Assembly (NCBI GenBank): GCA_014529385.2
Contig: CM043971.1
Span: 28,847,709-28,911,708 of the forward strand
Reading direction: 5' to 3'
Source of the DNA: Adiantum capillus-veneris
Taxonomy: Eukaryota; Streptophyta; Polypodiopsida; Polypodiales; Pteridaceae
Length of the DNA stretch: 64,000 nucleotides
Every line of letters starts with the position of its first letter. Within the stretch, counting starts at the first letter, position 1. Shown one piece after another: positions 12,061 to 22,582 of this stretch. Made by a program: the position numbers and the translations under genes. The notes beneath the pieces are model-generated. The model was not told where the DNA came from, ran no database searches, and was given only the letters and a program-made list of their open reading frames with translations.

Positions 12061-12923
12061 TCCCTTGTGCCAAGGTACTGCCCACTGACTTGGAATCACG
12101 GGCAGCGGCACACAAGTTTGAAAACTGGCAAAATAGGGCATATCACCTCACAGAATCCCTACCAGGTTTGACTCTGCAAGGCACTAATGGTTTTCGCTCT
12201 CACATTTGCGGCCATCACGTTCGCCAAGGGCTTAAAAATCTGTATTCAAGGCATGGTAACCAGGGCATGAATTCCACCGCTTCAGAATTTATGCTTCCGC
12301 TATCACACCAGACACTCTGTTACGGACAACCTAAGTTCTGGATTGTTGAAATTTTTGGTTGCTGTCAACGCACAATACCACTAAATCAAACCTAAATCTA
12401 GGACTTATTTCACAGGCAAAGTGCCATATTAAGTCATTTTTTGTAAAGTCACGACTCCATACATGGTAAGTGGGTCAAGCTGTGGCTTGTTTTTTCTATT
12501 TCCTCTCTCGATGATAGTGTTATACATGCAGATTGTTGCATGCTTATATGATAAGCTTCCGGTCAGGCATAAGATGCATCAAAGCACACAAATTGGGCAC
12601 ACCATATACAAACTCGTCACTTAAGGAAAGTTCCTCAGTCCTACATTTTCTCTCTGTCTTTCTTATTTCTCTCCATGAATAATGAAAACTTTCTACGCAG
12701 TTTTTGATACATTTTTTTATTTGGGAGTCAGCATGAGCCAAGGTGCTTTAACACTCAGCTAGACATTGGGCAAGAAACCCTCTACATTAGTCTTCATCGT
12801 TTCGTTGATTGAACACTAATGGCCATTAGGGCTATGAGCCACACACACTGACTAAGAGTCATTGTCAGATCTCGGATATGACCCAACGGTTGGAATTCCT
12901 TGGGGGATTGTTCTTAAGACCAA
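11884..12923 (+). repeat. Y internal direct repeat, copy 2
   Basis: Second copy of the block at 9117-10160. It runs into CTTTGTTTTCGAGGATG and then the polypurine tract, so this copy keeps the normal 3' end of the element, while copy 1 is followed by unrelated sequence. Confidence 0.85.
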
Positions 12924-12964
12924 ACATATCTACCCACTTTGTTTTCGAGGATGAAAAATCTTCT

Positions 12965-12979
12965 TTAAGGGGGGAGTAA
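12965..12979 (+). promoter_or_regulatory. Polypurine tract of Y
   Basis: TTTAAGGGGGGAGTAA directly precedes TGTCAGG, the start of the LTR. The same purine run sits before the 3' LTR of X (minus strand, 31275-31287). It is the plus-strand priming site of an LTR element. Confidence 0.85.
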
Positions 12980-13130
12980 TGTCAGGACACCGGCAAGGTC
13001 GGACTAGACAAGGGCAGGGCCGGGCTAGGCGGTGTGGAACGGGGAGTCTAACTAGGGCAAAGGGCGAGGGGCTTTGCTATATAATGGGTGGTTGGGTGGA
13101 ATCTCAGGCTCTAGCTTCCCTTGTCTTACA
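12980..13130 (+). mobile_element. 3' LTR of a Y-like element (151 bp)
   Basis: It begins TGTCAGGACACC after the polypurine tract and ends CCCTTGTCTTACA. CTATATAATG at 13078-13087 is in the position of the TATA box of the 7244 LTR. Overall similarity to that LTR is weak except at the ends and around the TATA box, and the flanks GATCA (before 7244) and GCATG (after 13130) are not a target duplication. The 5' and 3' ends therefore probably come from different subfamilies. Confidence 0.7.
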
Positions 13131-13571
13131 GCATGAATAGTGATGTGGTTAGTGTAGGAGAGTTAGTAGGAGTTGAAGCGAAGTGGAGTTGTAAAGTTGT
13201 ATGGGGAACTCGAGATGATGAGTGCGAGAACTGATTTTTTAGTTATGAGGCATTCAAAAACTCATGGGACATTCACAAGAGGTCATCCGTTCATAAATTA
13301 ACAACAAAGCTATATTAAGGTAAATCTACCCGACATTCTCCAAACAATGGTGATGCGCAGAGCCGAAGATGTGGTCTCATATCCCTTAGGCATGCAACTT
13401 GGCAATAATTACACGCCATTGTCACTGCGGTCTTGGGAAGCATATCAGATCACGGAGGAGATGTGAAAGCAGTTTGAGAACCAAGCACTACGGAAGAAGG
13501 CTCGCTACTGAAAACCTCCTACACCACGTTTTAGGAATTGTAATCACCCTCCTTTGGATTTCAAGGGACGT
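13131..13571. other. Gene-free interval
   Basis: No coding sequence supported; a 61-codon ORF at 13399-13584 is uninformative. A short string near 13490 (ACTACGGAAGAAGGCT) recurs at about 19462, suggesting shared retroelement debris. Confidence 0.4.
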
Positions 13572-13860
13572 GATGTGTGAATGACATGGGGATGCCAACG
13601 TGGCTACCTAATCAGCACCACCAAAGGCGCCCCTTCCTATCTACTATAGGCTTCATTGGATGTAACCCTCCATATCTCCTGGAGGTGATAAAAGCACCAC
13701 CAACGAGTGCAGCAGGGAGAAACCTGTAACCCACACCAAACCATGGCCATATGTCTTTATCACACTTGCCTCTCTCACACTTGTGCACTTATCCTCTTAG
13801 TCTTCTACATAAGTTTGTAATCAACCTTTTGGTCAACATAATAAAGAATGATGTTGTAAA
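13572..13860 (+). repeat. LTR-like repeat, first copy
   Basis: This block (CACCACCAAAGG, GGTGATAAAAGCACCACCAA, CTCTTAGTCTTCTACATAAG, then AACATAATAAAGAA) recurs at 15126-15390. The second copy lies just before the decayed gypsy gag of D, as an LTR would, and a fragment recurs beyond its integrase at about 19485-19545. This copy may be a solo or displaced LTR of the same family. Boundaries are approximate. Confidence 0.6.
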
Positions 13861-15125
13861 GGATTGGGGGGTTGGCCTCTACAACAGCTCAATTCAACAC
13901 AGATAAAAGAGGATGAAGAGAATATCTATCTCAAGATAATATTGGTTGATCTTCTCTCACAAATTTTGACAGCCTCACTCGCACTCAGCCTCAACTAGCT
14001 TCCCTCTACACCGCTACAACTCCTCGGAGGATGCACTATGTAATCATGCTAATATGTAACATGAGTTTGAAAGGAGGGGTTTTAAAATACCAAAAAATTA
14101 GGCAATTTAGTAGAGATACATTAAAATAAGGGGGATTTATATTCAATTTTGGAAAAAAATCCTAAAATAAGGGGTCATTTTATTCATTTAGACATGTTAA
14201 AAGAGGGGTTTTTTTAATATCCTGTGAATGCACGTTATATAGGGGGGTACTAAACAATGAATCCCCCCGAGTACAACTCCCACTATACTTGGATGCACTA
14301 AAGGAATCAAGGGAATGAATAAAACCAAAGAGAAAAATTAAATAAAAACAATGAAAATCTCTGCGCTTTTTCTCATAAAACCAAGGGATTCACTTCTTTT
14401 CAAACACCCTTCCATGTGCTAGTAGAGAGTCCATAGGTGCTCTCATATATACACATAGTTTGACAAAAACCCATCCAAATCAAGCCCAATAAGAAAACCC
14501 ACAAAGAATCAAAGAAAATCAAAAAATGTGATGGAAGACTTGGGGAAAACCTTGCCCTGTTGCATATGTACAAGCCAGGAATTGCAGCACATACTCTACC
14601 CTCGACTAGCTGAACCACAAGGAACTGTGCATAATATGGTTGTCATACCTCAAACTAAGATGAAGAGAGGTCAATATCTAGAGCTAAGGACCCACTTTCA
14701 TCACCCCATTGAGGAGAGACACACTCTCAACTCACCACACCAGGCTCTCGCAAGGCAAGAGGGGCACCCCTACACCAAAACCCCCACCTTTCACCGCAGG
14801 CTGGACAGCAACATAGAGATTCTTCTTTATAGCTGAAAAATCCCACTCACTCACTACCCCAAGCTGATAAAATTTCAGTTTTTTTTTGTATTTTTAAATC
14901 ACTTACTCACTCCTTGAAGTCTCGACACTTCTATGTACAAAAACAACAAAACTATGTACCCCACCCACAACTGGTCCGCATGCGTGGAGACAACTGGCAC
15001 ATACCACCTTTGCACACTTTGTACAAGCATGCTTTATTTACATATAAGGGGTCCAAAATTAAAAAAAAACCGTTTCTCAAAGTCTTTGGGGTAGCCCACA
15101 CCATTCCGCCAAAACACATCGCAAC
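13861..15125. other. Gene-free interval between LTR-like repeats
   Basis: Contains homopolymer-rich DNA with runs such as TTTTTTT and GGGG (14050-14240) and ORFs up to 102 codons with no recognisable product. I see no element ends. Confidence 0.4.
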
Positions 15126-15390
15126 TTGTGCATGATGTGCGCACGCCAACACTGTTGCCTAATCAATGCCACCAAAGGTGTCCCTTCCTATTTGTTGTAG
15201 CCCTTGGCATCTCCACCGAGGTGATAAAAGTACCACCAACAAGTGCATCAAGGAGAAACCTATAACACACACCACACCATGACCAGATGGCATCATCACA
15301 CTTGCGCCGCTCTTCCTACGCTCATCCTCTTAATCTTCTACATAAGCTTGCAATCGACCTTCTAGTCAAAATAATAAAGAAGCATCACAC
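15126..15390 (+). repeat. LTR-like repeat, second copy (probable 5' LTR of D)
   Basis: Same block as 13572-13860, diverged by perhaps a fifth by eye, ending near AATAATAAAGAAGC. It is followed after about 400 bp by the gag relic of D, the expected place for a 5' LTR. I could not find a convincing tRNA-complementary primer site after it. Confidence 0.55.
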
Positions 15391-15799
15391 CTCCTATTTA
15401 ACTCTCTTTCTCTGTCTCTACGTGATCACATTAATAGTGTAAAGCTCTTTGAGGTATTTTACAGAAGAGAGTTATTGGTGGAGATGCTAGGCAACAAATC
15501 ATTCCCTGGTGGATCCAAAGTGGAAGATACACGGCAAGACAAGTCCAGAACAAGTCAAATTGGTAAAGATAAATTCATGATCACATATTTGTCTTTAAAT
15601 CATTAAAATGATTGTCGAGTTCCCTGCGGAGTTCATGGATGTCGGACCTTCAAGTTCTACTGTAACAAGTGACAATCTAGTGCAGAATCTAGTTCAACAA
15701 CTACAACACAACAATAAAAATTTGTGACATTAATGGAAAATCAACAAATTGATCATGTCAAAAAACATCACAATTGCGATAACCGGGTGCGATTGAATT

Positions 15800-16640
15800 C
15801 TTTCTCTGTGTTGTAGACGGGGGATGTGTTATCATGGCTGGATTACTTTGAGAATATTGCTACCTACCATGAATGGGAATTCACAAAAAAATCATTGAGG
15901 TATGTATAGTACTAGAGGGATTGGCATCTACATGGTATGTTCAACAAGAAGATTATGTTAAACAAGACTACGAAACATTCAAAAAATATTTAATTAAAGA
16001 TTTTGCACAAGAAGATGTACCAAAAGGTGCCTTATCTCAGTTACAAAGCAGTAAACAATTGCAACATGAGATAGCGTCACAATTTCTTGTTCGTCTTAAA
16101 TAGATGATTGAAGGCTTACCAGATGTTGGGAGTAAGCATGGGAAATGCATTTCTTGCATTCGTGGGAAGCAACATAGAGAGGCTATTCAAAAGCACTCTA
16201 CACACCGAGCTACTGGTATTTGTCACAAAGTGATGATGTGGCATGCACGTGGCATGGCCTATCTTGTTACAAATTGATCCACAGATGTCATAAGATATGA
16301 AGTTACATTTCTCATGGCAACGGTTGCAACACGACATATGTACACTGGTAAAACACCAAGGTCCATCAACCTCTGTAGATGCAATCAAAATTGCTCAAAA
16401 AATTGATGGGAGTAATTATGGTTTGAAAACCAGACGAAATCATAATTGGATTGTGGAAAGAAATGAAGTTGTTCCCATGGATATTGACGTACAAAACACT
16501 CAACAAAGACTTCCAACTCGAGATGCACAAGGGAGATTAAGATGCTTCAATGGCAATATGTTTGGACATATATCACGATGTTGTAGGCGCCCTCAAAGGT
16601 ATGTGAGAAGGACAAAATGCACAAAGCGTAGATAAAGCAA
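15800..16640 (+). pseudogene. gag: D gypsy gag relic
   Basis: A decayed plus-strand Gag. The segment at 15810-16100 translates with typical capsid features (a WLDYFEN block, ASTWYVQQ and DYVKQDYETFKKYLIKDFAQ), then runs into a stop after FLVRLK. A degenerate zinc knuckle, CFNGNMFGHISRCC, lies at 16540-16590, with the second cysteine replaced by glycine. Several frame changes separate the pieces. It belongs to the same element as the protease, RT and integrase relics downstream. Confidence 0.75.
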
Positions 16641-16739
16641 CTCATTTGACATCTTTTTTGGACAACGTTTGAGCGGGTGGACTTTGGAGGCCACACACTT
16701 GCATTTGCAGGCCTCTATGGTGTACTAGAAGACGAGACA

Positions 16740-17110
16740 CTTATGTTTAGTTAGCGCACAATTGTGTGGGGAAGAAGTTCAAGTTTTGTTGGACTTTGGT
16801 AGTTCAATATCATCTATCAGTGAGGAATTGGTACAAAGACTACAACTTTGCAAATGTTAGGCACCATTGATCTTAGTTTTATTTGGTGACCACTAGAAAA
16901 TCTATAAAACCAACAAGGTGATAGAGCATAAGTTACAGATCGGATGTGAGGAGTATTGCCATTCATATTATGTATTTCCCAAATAGCTGTTTCCAATAAA
17001 TTTAGGATGTGACTGGTTCACCAAATTTAAAGCCATTCTAGATTTTTCAAGTTTGTGTTTGAAATTACAAGGAAGAAAATGTGTTCCATTGAAGAAATTT
17101 TAAAAAACAG
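16740..17110 (+). pseudogene. pro: D aspartic protease relic
   Basis: Near 16790 the plus strand translates VLLDFGSSISSISEELV. DFGSS occupies the place of the D-T/S-G-S/A catalytic motif, so the middle residue is changed. Downstream fragments fit a retropepsin-like fold (GCDWF before a second helix). Stops interrupt the frame. Confidence 0.6.
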
Positions 17111-17149
17111 CAGTTCCACTATATGCAAGTGTTAAACCAGATAGACAAT

Positions 17150-18560
17150 AGCCAAGAACAAGAGTTGATGAGTATATTGCAAAAATACCCACAATTAATC
17201 CAAAAAGACGGACAACTTTTAGTCACAAGTGCTCCAGTCCAACATGAAATACGAACAAGTAGTGCTAGACCTATGAAAACGGCATAACATCAAAGATCCC
17301 GAGGGAAAATGACATAATAAACAAGGCAGTAGAAGAAATGTTACACAAGGGAGTGATTCAACCTTCACAAAGATCTTGGGCATACGAACAACATCTAGTT
17401 AAAAAAGACATAGTCGAATACAATTTTTGTATCAACTTTTGACCATTGAAAAGAGTGATAGTACAAGATGTCTTTCCAATGCCATGAATTGACGCTCTAC
17501 TTGATCAACTTGGGGGATCGTCTTATTTTACATCATTTAACCTAGCTTCAGGATATTGGCAAATACCTACCGTGTTAAAGACCGAGCAAAGATGAAGTTC
17601 AGAATGAGCACGGGATTATATGAGTTCATAGTTTTGGCATTATATGAGTTCATAGTTTTGGCATTTGGACTTACAGATTCTCCAGGAACATTTCAACATT
17701 TGGTAAACTTTAATTCTCTAATCTGATTGACATGAAAGTACTTGTGATATATCTGGATGACATTCTAATCCATACAAAGACATATGGAGAGCATGCAAAA
17801 GTGGTGGAAGAGGTGCTCTATCGACTACAGAAGTACAACCTCAAAATCCAGCTGCATAAGTGCAAATGGGGTAAGACAAAACTTAGATTTCTCGGATACA
17901 TATTGTCTAAAGAGGGCATTAGTGTGGACCCCAAGAAGGTAATGGCGATAAAAAGTTTCCCTACACCACAACATGTTAAAGATGTAAAAAATTCTTTGGA
18001 TTACTAATTTTTTTTGCCAGATTTATACCCAAACTAGCTGCTATAGCTAACCCATTACATGAATTGTTGAAGAAAAAAACTATGTTTTAATTGGAAGAAA
18101 AGCATCAAAAAGCATTCGAGAAGCTGAAATCTCAAATCATTGAAGACGTTAACTTGAGACATCAAAATTCAAATTTTGAGAAACCATTTTCATTGAGAAG
18201 AGACGCATCTAATACTACATTGGGAAATGCAACAAGACACACAAGCAATGTGGCAACCGATTGCTTTTATCAGCCAACGTTTGACAACGTGTGGAAAGAA
18301 TTATTCAACAACAAAAAAAGAACTACTTGTAGTGGTATGGTCCTTGCAAAAATTATAAGCAAACGTGCATGGGTCATAACTAACAGTAGAAACTGACCAT
18401 CAAATCTTAACTACAATGATAACAAAACAACACCCCTTGGTTAGCTTTTAAGGTGGATTCTAGAATTACAAGATTATCGATTCAAACTTCAAAAAGTGTC
18501 GGGCCAAAAAAATACAGTGGTAGATTCCTTGTCAAGGTTGGAAGTACAAGCAGCATAGTC
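17150..18560 (+). pseudogene. pol: D reverse transcriptase and RNase H relic
   Basis: Recognisable RT blocks: a PMPxIDALLDQLGG..YFTSFNLASGYWQIP stretch (17475-17570) and an intact 91-codon ORF (17732-18007) with YLDDILIHT as the catalytic motif and KCKWGKTKLRFLGYILS downstream. RNase H pieces follow (FSLRRDASNTTLG near 18190, then VDSLSRLE near 18520), with stops. A 26-bp tandem duplication around TTATATGAGTTCATAG (17612-17663) disrupts the RT frame. This RT is clearly different from those of A-C and E. Confidence 0.8.
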
Positions 18561-18759
18561 ATTCCCATTAGAAATGGAAGAGATAAAGCTGGCATAAGCA
18601 CATGCAACTAATTTTGCGATCCAAGATATTGTCCAACATATTAAACATGCAAAAAATGGCCAAGCCCAGTAATGCTATCTAATTAAGGATGGAATTTTAT
18701 ATTTTGCTGCAAACAAAGATTTACTTCGTCCAAAAATCCCAATAAAATTACAAAAGAAA

Positions 18760-19400
18760 ATTGTGAATTATTTTCATTTCCACCCTTTATATGGATATCC
18801 AAGCTTCCATATGTGCCTATCAATGTTGCGACAAAGTTTTTATTGGCAAAAAATGAGATCGATAGTACATGAAGTGCTCAGTTCATGTGAACTATGTGCA
18901 ACAATGGAAGAAGCCACTCGAAAACCACAAGGGCTTCTCGAGCCTATCAAGGTAGGAAATCCATTTGAAATGGTCTCGTGACATTTCAGACCTTTTCCAA
19001 CTTCAGCAGGGGGTAATAAATATATTATAGTAGCCACTGAATATCTCACAAAGTGGTGTGAAGCACAAGGTTTACCTAAGGCTTCAACAACTGCAGTTGT
19101 GAAATTTTTATCAGAGGAAATCATAGCATGTCATGGATGCCCGACAAAACTATTGTCAGATCGGGTAGCAACTTTCAAATATGAAGTACTCAAAGTGGTC
19201 TCGAAATGCTTAGGTATTTGCATTACAGTATCATCCTCAAACTAATGGGCTTTGTGAGCAATTAAATAAGACCATTAAATAGATGTTGAAGGCATTTGTA
19301 GACCCTCTTCAAAGCAATTGAGACGAAATGCTACCTTATGTACTACATGCCTATAACTGCACCGTACAAAGTTCTATAAGGATTATTCCTTTTTCTGCAC
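18760..19400 (+). pseudogene. int: D integrase relic
   Basis: The 18763-18981 ORF carries the HHCC zinc-binding region (FHPLYGYPSFHMC to CELC) and a WQKMRSIV helix. Beyond a TGA the frame continues into the catalytic core (NKYIIVATEYLTKWCEA, then a CHGCPTKLLSD segment), then breaks before the QNGxxE region. A last piece (MLPYVLHAYNC) is at 19328. This gives the order pro-RT-RH-IN, which defines Ty3/gypsy. Confidence 0.78.
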
Positions 19401-19454
19401 TTAATGGGGATAATCCAATATTTCCACCACAATTACCATTCTTGCAGATTGAAA

Positions 19455-19600
19455 CAGGAACTACGGAAGAAGGCTTGTTACCACTCTCTCACACTCGCCT
19501 CTCTCACACTTGCGCCCCTTATCCTCTTGATTCATATCTCGTATCACCTTATACACGTTGCTCCTGACCTTTTCTATGCCAGAAAGCTAAGACTTTTTCT
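19455..19600 (+). repeat. Fragment of the D LTR-like repeat
   Basis: CTCTCTCACACTTGCGCCCCTTATCCTCTTGA at 19498-19530 closely resembles the inside of the 13572 and 15126 repeats. It lies directly after the integrase relic and is probably a truncated 3' LTR. Confidence 0.5.
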
Positions 19601-19740
19601 AAAATAAAAAATATCCATCAATCTTTAGTTGTTAAATTTTGAATATTATGACATGGTGTACCTTTTTTTTTTTTTAATGCTTGTTCTTTTGTAGTCCAAG
19701 CGTGCATCAATTGCTAGTGGGTACATCTAATTTTGTATTA

Positions 19741-20064
19741 GCATTAACCAAAAGTATGGAGGATTGGTCTAGGACTACTTGTGCCTTATTGTCAGCAAAT
19801 GGAATGCCTAGGACGGGGGAAAATCTTGGCCATCGGTAAATAAAAGATTTTTTAAGAACAAGTTTTTGAACCTTGTGTATCGAGGAGGAGAAGTCGGGTT
19901 GGTGCGGGTGGCTGCCCTGATAGCCGATGTAATTATAGTCCCTGGATGATATCATGGCTCAACAAGAGCATGACAGGACCTTCTTGTAATTTTTTGGGCC
20001 GTTCAATATAATTCACTCACAATTGTGAGTTTTGCTATTAAAAAAAAAAGCATTAACCAAAAGT
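19741..20064 (+). mobile_element. Truncated non-LTR retroelement insertion with target duplication
   Basis: A 15-bp direct repeat GCATTAACCAAAAGT occurs at 19741-19755 and 20050-20064. The 294 bp between end in a run of adenines (20040-20049) that abuts the second repeat. A perfect long target duplication plus a 3' poly(A) tail is the signature of target-primed reverse transcription (LINE or SINE). No ORF of a LINE remains, and I see no tRNA-like A/B boxes, so a 5'-truncated LINE 3' end is more likely than a SINE. Confidence 0.85.
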
Positions 20065-20916
20065 CTAAACAAGCATATTGCGGTGGTTAACTACACTATA
20101 ACAAAATATGAATGTAATTTGTGTACATCTCTTACCCTGGAGGTGTTTCCTTTGACACTGAACAAAGCTATGATACTATATAAAGCAATGTACAAGTGTG
20201 CATGCACACACACATACATATGAGAGACAAAACACAAAGATGGGGCTAAAATCTTCTTCTTCTTCTCCACTACTTAAAACCATAAGAGAAGTCTAGATAG
20301 CATAAGGAAATACATGAATATGACACTTTACAAAGGCGAATGTGAAACTCCTAGTGAGAAAGCTAGAATCAAGCTAAGTGTGCCATCAATATTTTAGGTA
20401 GAATAAATTATTGACATCCAACTCTAGTGTAGTGTCAGTGGCAATGATATTTGTGTCGAGTGTCATGTACCGCAATATAGGTACAATGTTCGGGAAATAT
20501 CAATTTTCCAAACATACAGAATTCCTTTCCTTGAGTTCGGCAAGAGGAAGTTTTAGAAAAGTAGGGGTATTTTTCAAGGTTTTACACTATTTTTCTCTAT
20601 TTTCGAGCAAGATTTCTACTGTTCCCCTTGCCCTCAACCGGCATTTTTTGAAATTGGAAACGGCACGATATTGAGTTGAGACACATTGTTCCCAAACACT
20701 TTATAGGTAGGATGTTAGTTGACTAAACTATGTGTTGAGCTTGATATCTCAACATCATACACGTATGCATGTATAAAAGAAAACATACATACACATAGGA
20801 CAATGTATGTGTGTGAATATTGTATAGAGAGATTGTCTAAGGTTGAAAATGAACCTCTTTTAGTAAATTCTTTTGTGCTACTTTGAGTGGGAGCTCAACA
20901 GAGGAGGTATCTTTGT

Positions 20917-20917
<1 letters not shown>
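20065..20917. other. Gene-free interval
   Basis: No supported features; an 87-codon ORF (20411-20674) lacks recognisable motifs. AT-rich with CATACA-type low-complexity stretches around 20750-20830. Confidence 0.4.
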
Positions 20918-20994
<77 letters not shown>

Positions 20995-20996
20995 AC
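20918..20996. repeat. (CT)n-(CA)n compound microsatellite
   Basis: About 20 CT units (20918-20958) run straight into about 19 CA units with one interruption (to 20996). ORFs drawn through it are low-complexity artefacts. Confidence 0.97.
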
Positions 20997-21114
20997 TATG
21001 TGGTTAGGCTACAAAGAACACTGATTGGAGCAAGGAAACATTACCATGTGGTCGGGTCTGAAATCCCCCCCCCCTTTTTATATAGTACTAGTGCTACAGG
21101 CCGCCTTCAACATC

Positions 21115-21176
<62 letters not shown>
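21115..21176. repeat. (CT)n-(GT)n compound microsatellite
   Basis: Eleven CT units (21115-21136) followed by 20 GT units (21137-21176). The GT block is complementary to the CA block at 20958-20996, about 140 bp away. Confidence 0.97.
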
Positions 21177-21177
<1 letters not shown>

Positions 21178-21295
21178 TTTGTATCTCGCTATGACGTCAG
21201 GATTGCAAACCACACTGGCCAAATCAACCTGGTGTCGATACGTGTCCCAAGGAGGGGCCAGAATCCCTCCCCCCTTTACATAGAGTGTAGAATCT

Positions 21296-21314
21296 AGATA
21301 GATAGATAGATAGA
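21296..21314. repeat. (GATA)n microsatellite
   Basis: About five tetranucleotide units. The preceding sequence (AGAATCCCTCCCCCCTTTACATAGAG) resembles the 21060-21085 segment, so the flanks of the two microsatellites look locally duplicated. Confidence 0.9.
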
Positions 21315-21819
21315 TATCTCTATGAGTTAGTCCATGCCAGTAGGCTGCTCCTTTCGCTTTCAAAGGTGTGGAGAGTTTTGCCCTTCTAGTAGTTGAGGAC
21401 CTTTGAGAAGAGGACCACAAATAGTACATGGAAGCATTGGTCTATTAAGCCGAGAATGGGGGCTAATGTGGTCCCAGCGAAATGGACACTTTTGCTTTTG
21501 GCACGCTTGGACATTTATTACTTACCAAGTCACCCCATGCCATGCCTTGAAAAGCAACATGCAACAAAGTCAAAGTGGAGAAATTGGTAGCTTTCGTGTC
21601 CCACAGAAGTTACTACAACACATGCAAACGTAAACAAGAAACAAGCTATTAGCATAAAAAAGTGGTTAAAGCTATTATCACCACATGGCACATGCATTTT
21701 GGACTTGTCTGTTTGCCACGAAGTCGTGTGTCTCCTCTCTGGGTTGACCAATTCACACTACGTGGCGCACCGTATGCCTTTTCACACTACGATTGCTTCA
21801 CATTGAGTGGAAAAAAAAA
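21315..21819. other. Gene-free interval
   Basis: Small overlapping ORFs on both strands up to 85 codons, none with recognisable motifs. Confidence 0.4.
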
Positions 21820-22043
21820 TCCGACAACTCTCATCAAACATGTCATCATGTATACAACGGACGAGTTTAACTTGTGGGACCGTGAATCGAGGCCTAAAAC
21901 ATGTTTTGAGGCACTATGATCCATGGGGTGATAACTCTCATCAAATATGTCATCATGGATTCATCGGACGGGTTTAACTTGTGGGACTGTGAATCAAGGC
22001 CCAAAAAAAATGTTTTGAGGCCCGATGATCCATGGGGTTGAAG
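21820..22043. repeat. Tandem repeat, two units of about 107-112 bp
   Basis: AACTCTCATCAAA.ATGTCATCATG begins at 21826 and again at 21933. Each unit continues through GTTTAACTTGTGGGAC and ends at GATCCATGGGGT. Copies differ by scattered substitutions and a small poly-A expansion. Confidence 0.9.
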
Positions 22044-22424
22044 TTGCCCACTGTGTTGAGGGTCTAGCACAAGTTTGTTCACTATTGAACAGTCAATTTA
22101 CGACACAATGCATGCTACAAATTGTAAAATTTTTCCATGGAGTTCAAATCCCCTTCGAAATTACAAACAATACAATAAAAAAAGAATCAACGGTCTCGTG
22201 TGAACCTCTTGTAGTATAGTGACAAATATTTAAATGAGTTTATGCTTTAGATTTTTCTTGTAGTATAGTGATTCAACTTTAGAGAAGAAATGCCGGCCTG
22301 ATAGCATCTTTCCTTTTTGTAACGCTTGGAATTATGGGGTTAGACCATGAGGCCTTTATTTTTTTCCCATTAATACTGTGGAACATCCACCCACACCACA
22401 TATTTTTTTGGAAAAGTGCACAAA
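22044..22424. other. Gene-free interval before repeat L
   Basis: TTGTAGTATAGTGA appears twice (about 22210 and 22259), a short direct repeat. Nothing else supported. Confidence 0.4.
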
Positions 22425-22508
22425 CAAAAAAAGAATCAAGGACTTCCCTGCGAGAAAAAGTTCTTCTTGCTGATGTAGCGGGAATCATTTTCTAAAAAGT
22501 AATAAATA

Positions 22509-22582
<74 letters not shown>

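Larger units (their letters stand above)
7400..12979 (+). mobile_element. Y element internal region, non-coding
   Basis: About 5.6 kb between the primer-binding site and a polypurine tract. No ORF above about 126 codons appears on either strand, and none resembles gag or pol, so Y is a large non-coding LTR derivative (LARD-like) that would need another element's proteins. Element X on the minus strand shares the LTR and several internal motifs but likewise has no coding sequence. The region carries a long internal duplication and a series of short hairpins, both listed separately. Moderate confidence that it is one element, because the two outer LTRs do not match well. Confidence 0.6.

Noticed and set aside
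7400-12979. ORFs of 60-126 codons in Y as genes
   Set aside because: They occur on both strands, overlap, carry no known motif and are not preserved in the duplicated copy of the same region.
20883-21194. 103-codon ORF across the microsatellites
   Set aside because: It translates dinucleotide repeats (SLSLSLS, HTHTHT, VCVCVC); this is an artefact of low complexity.
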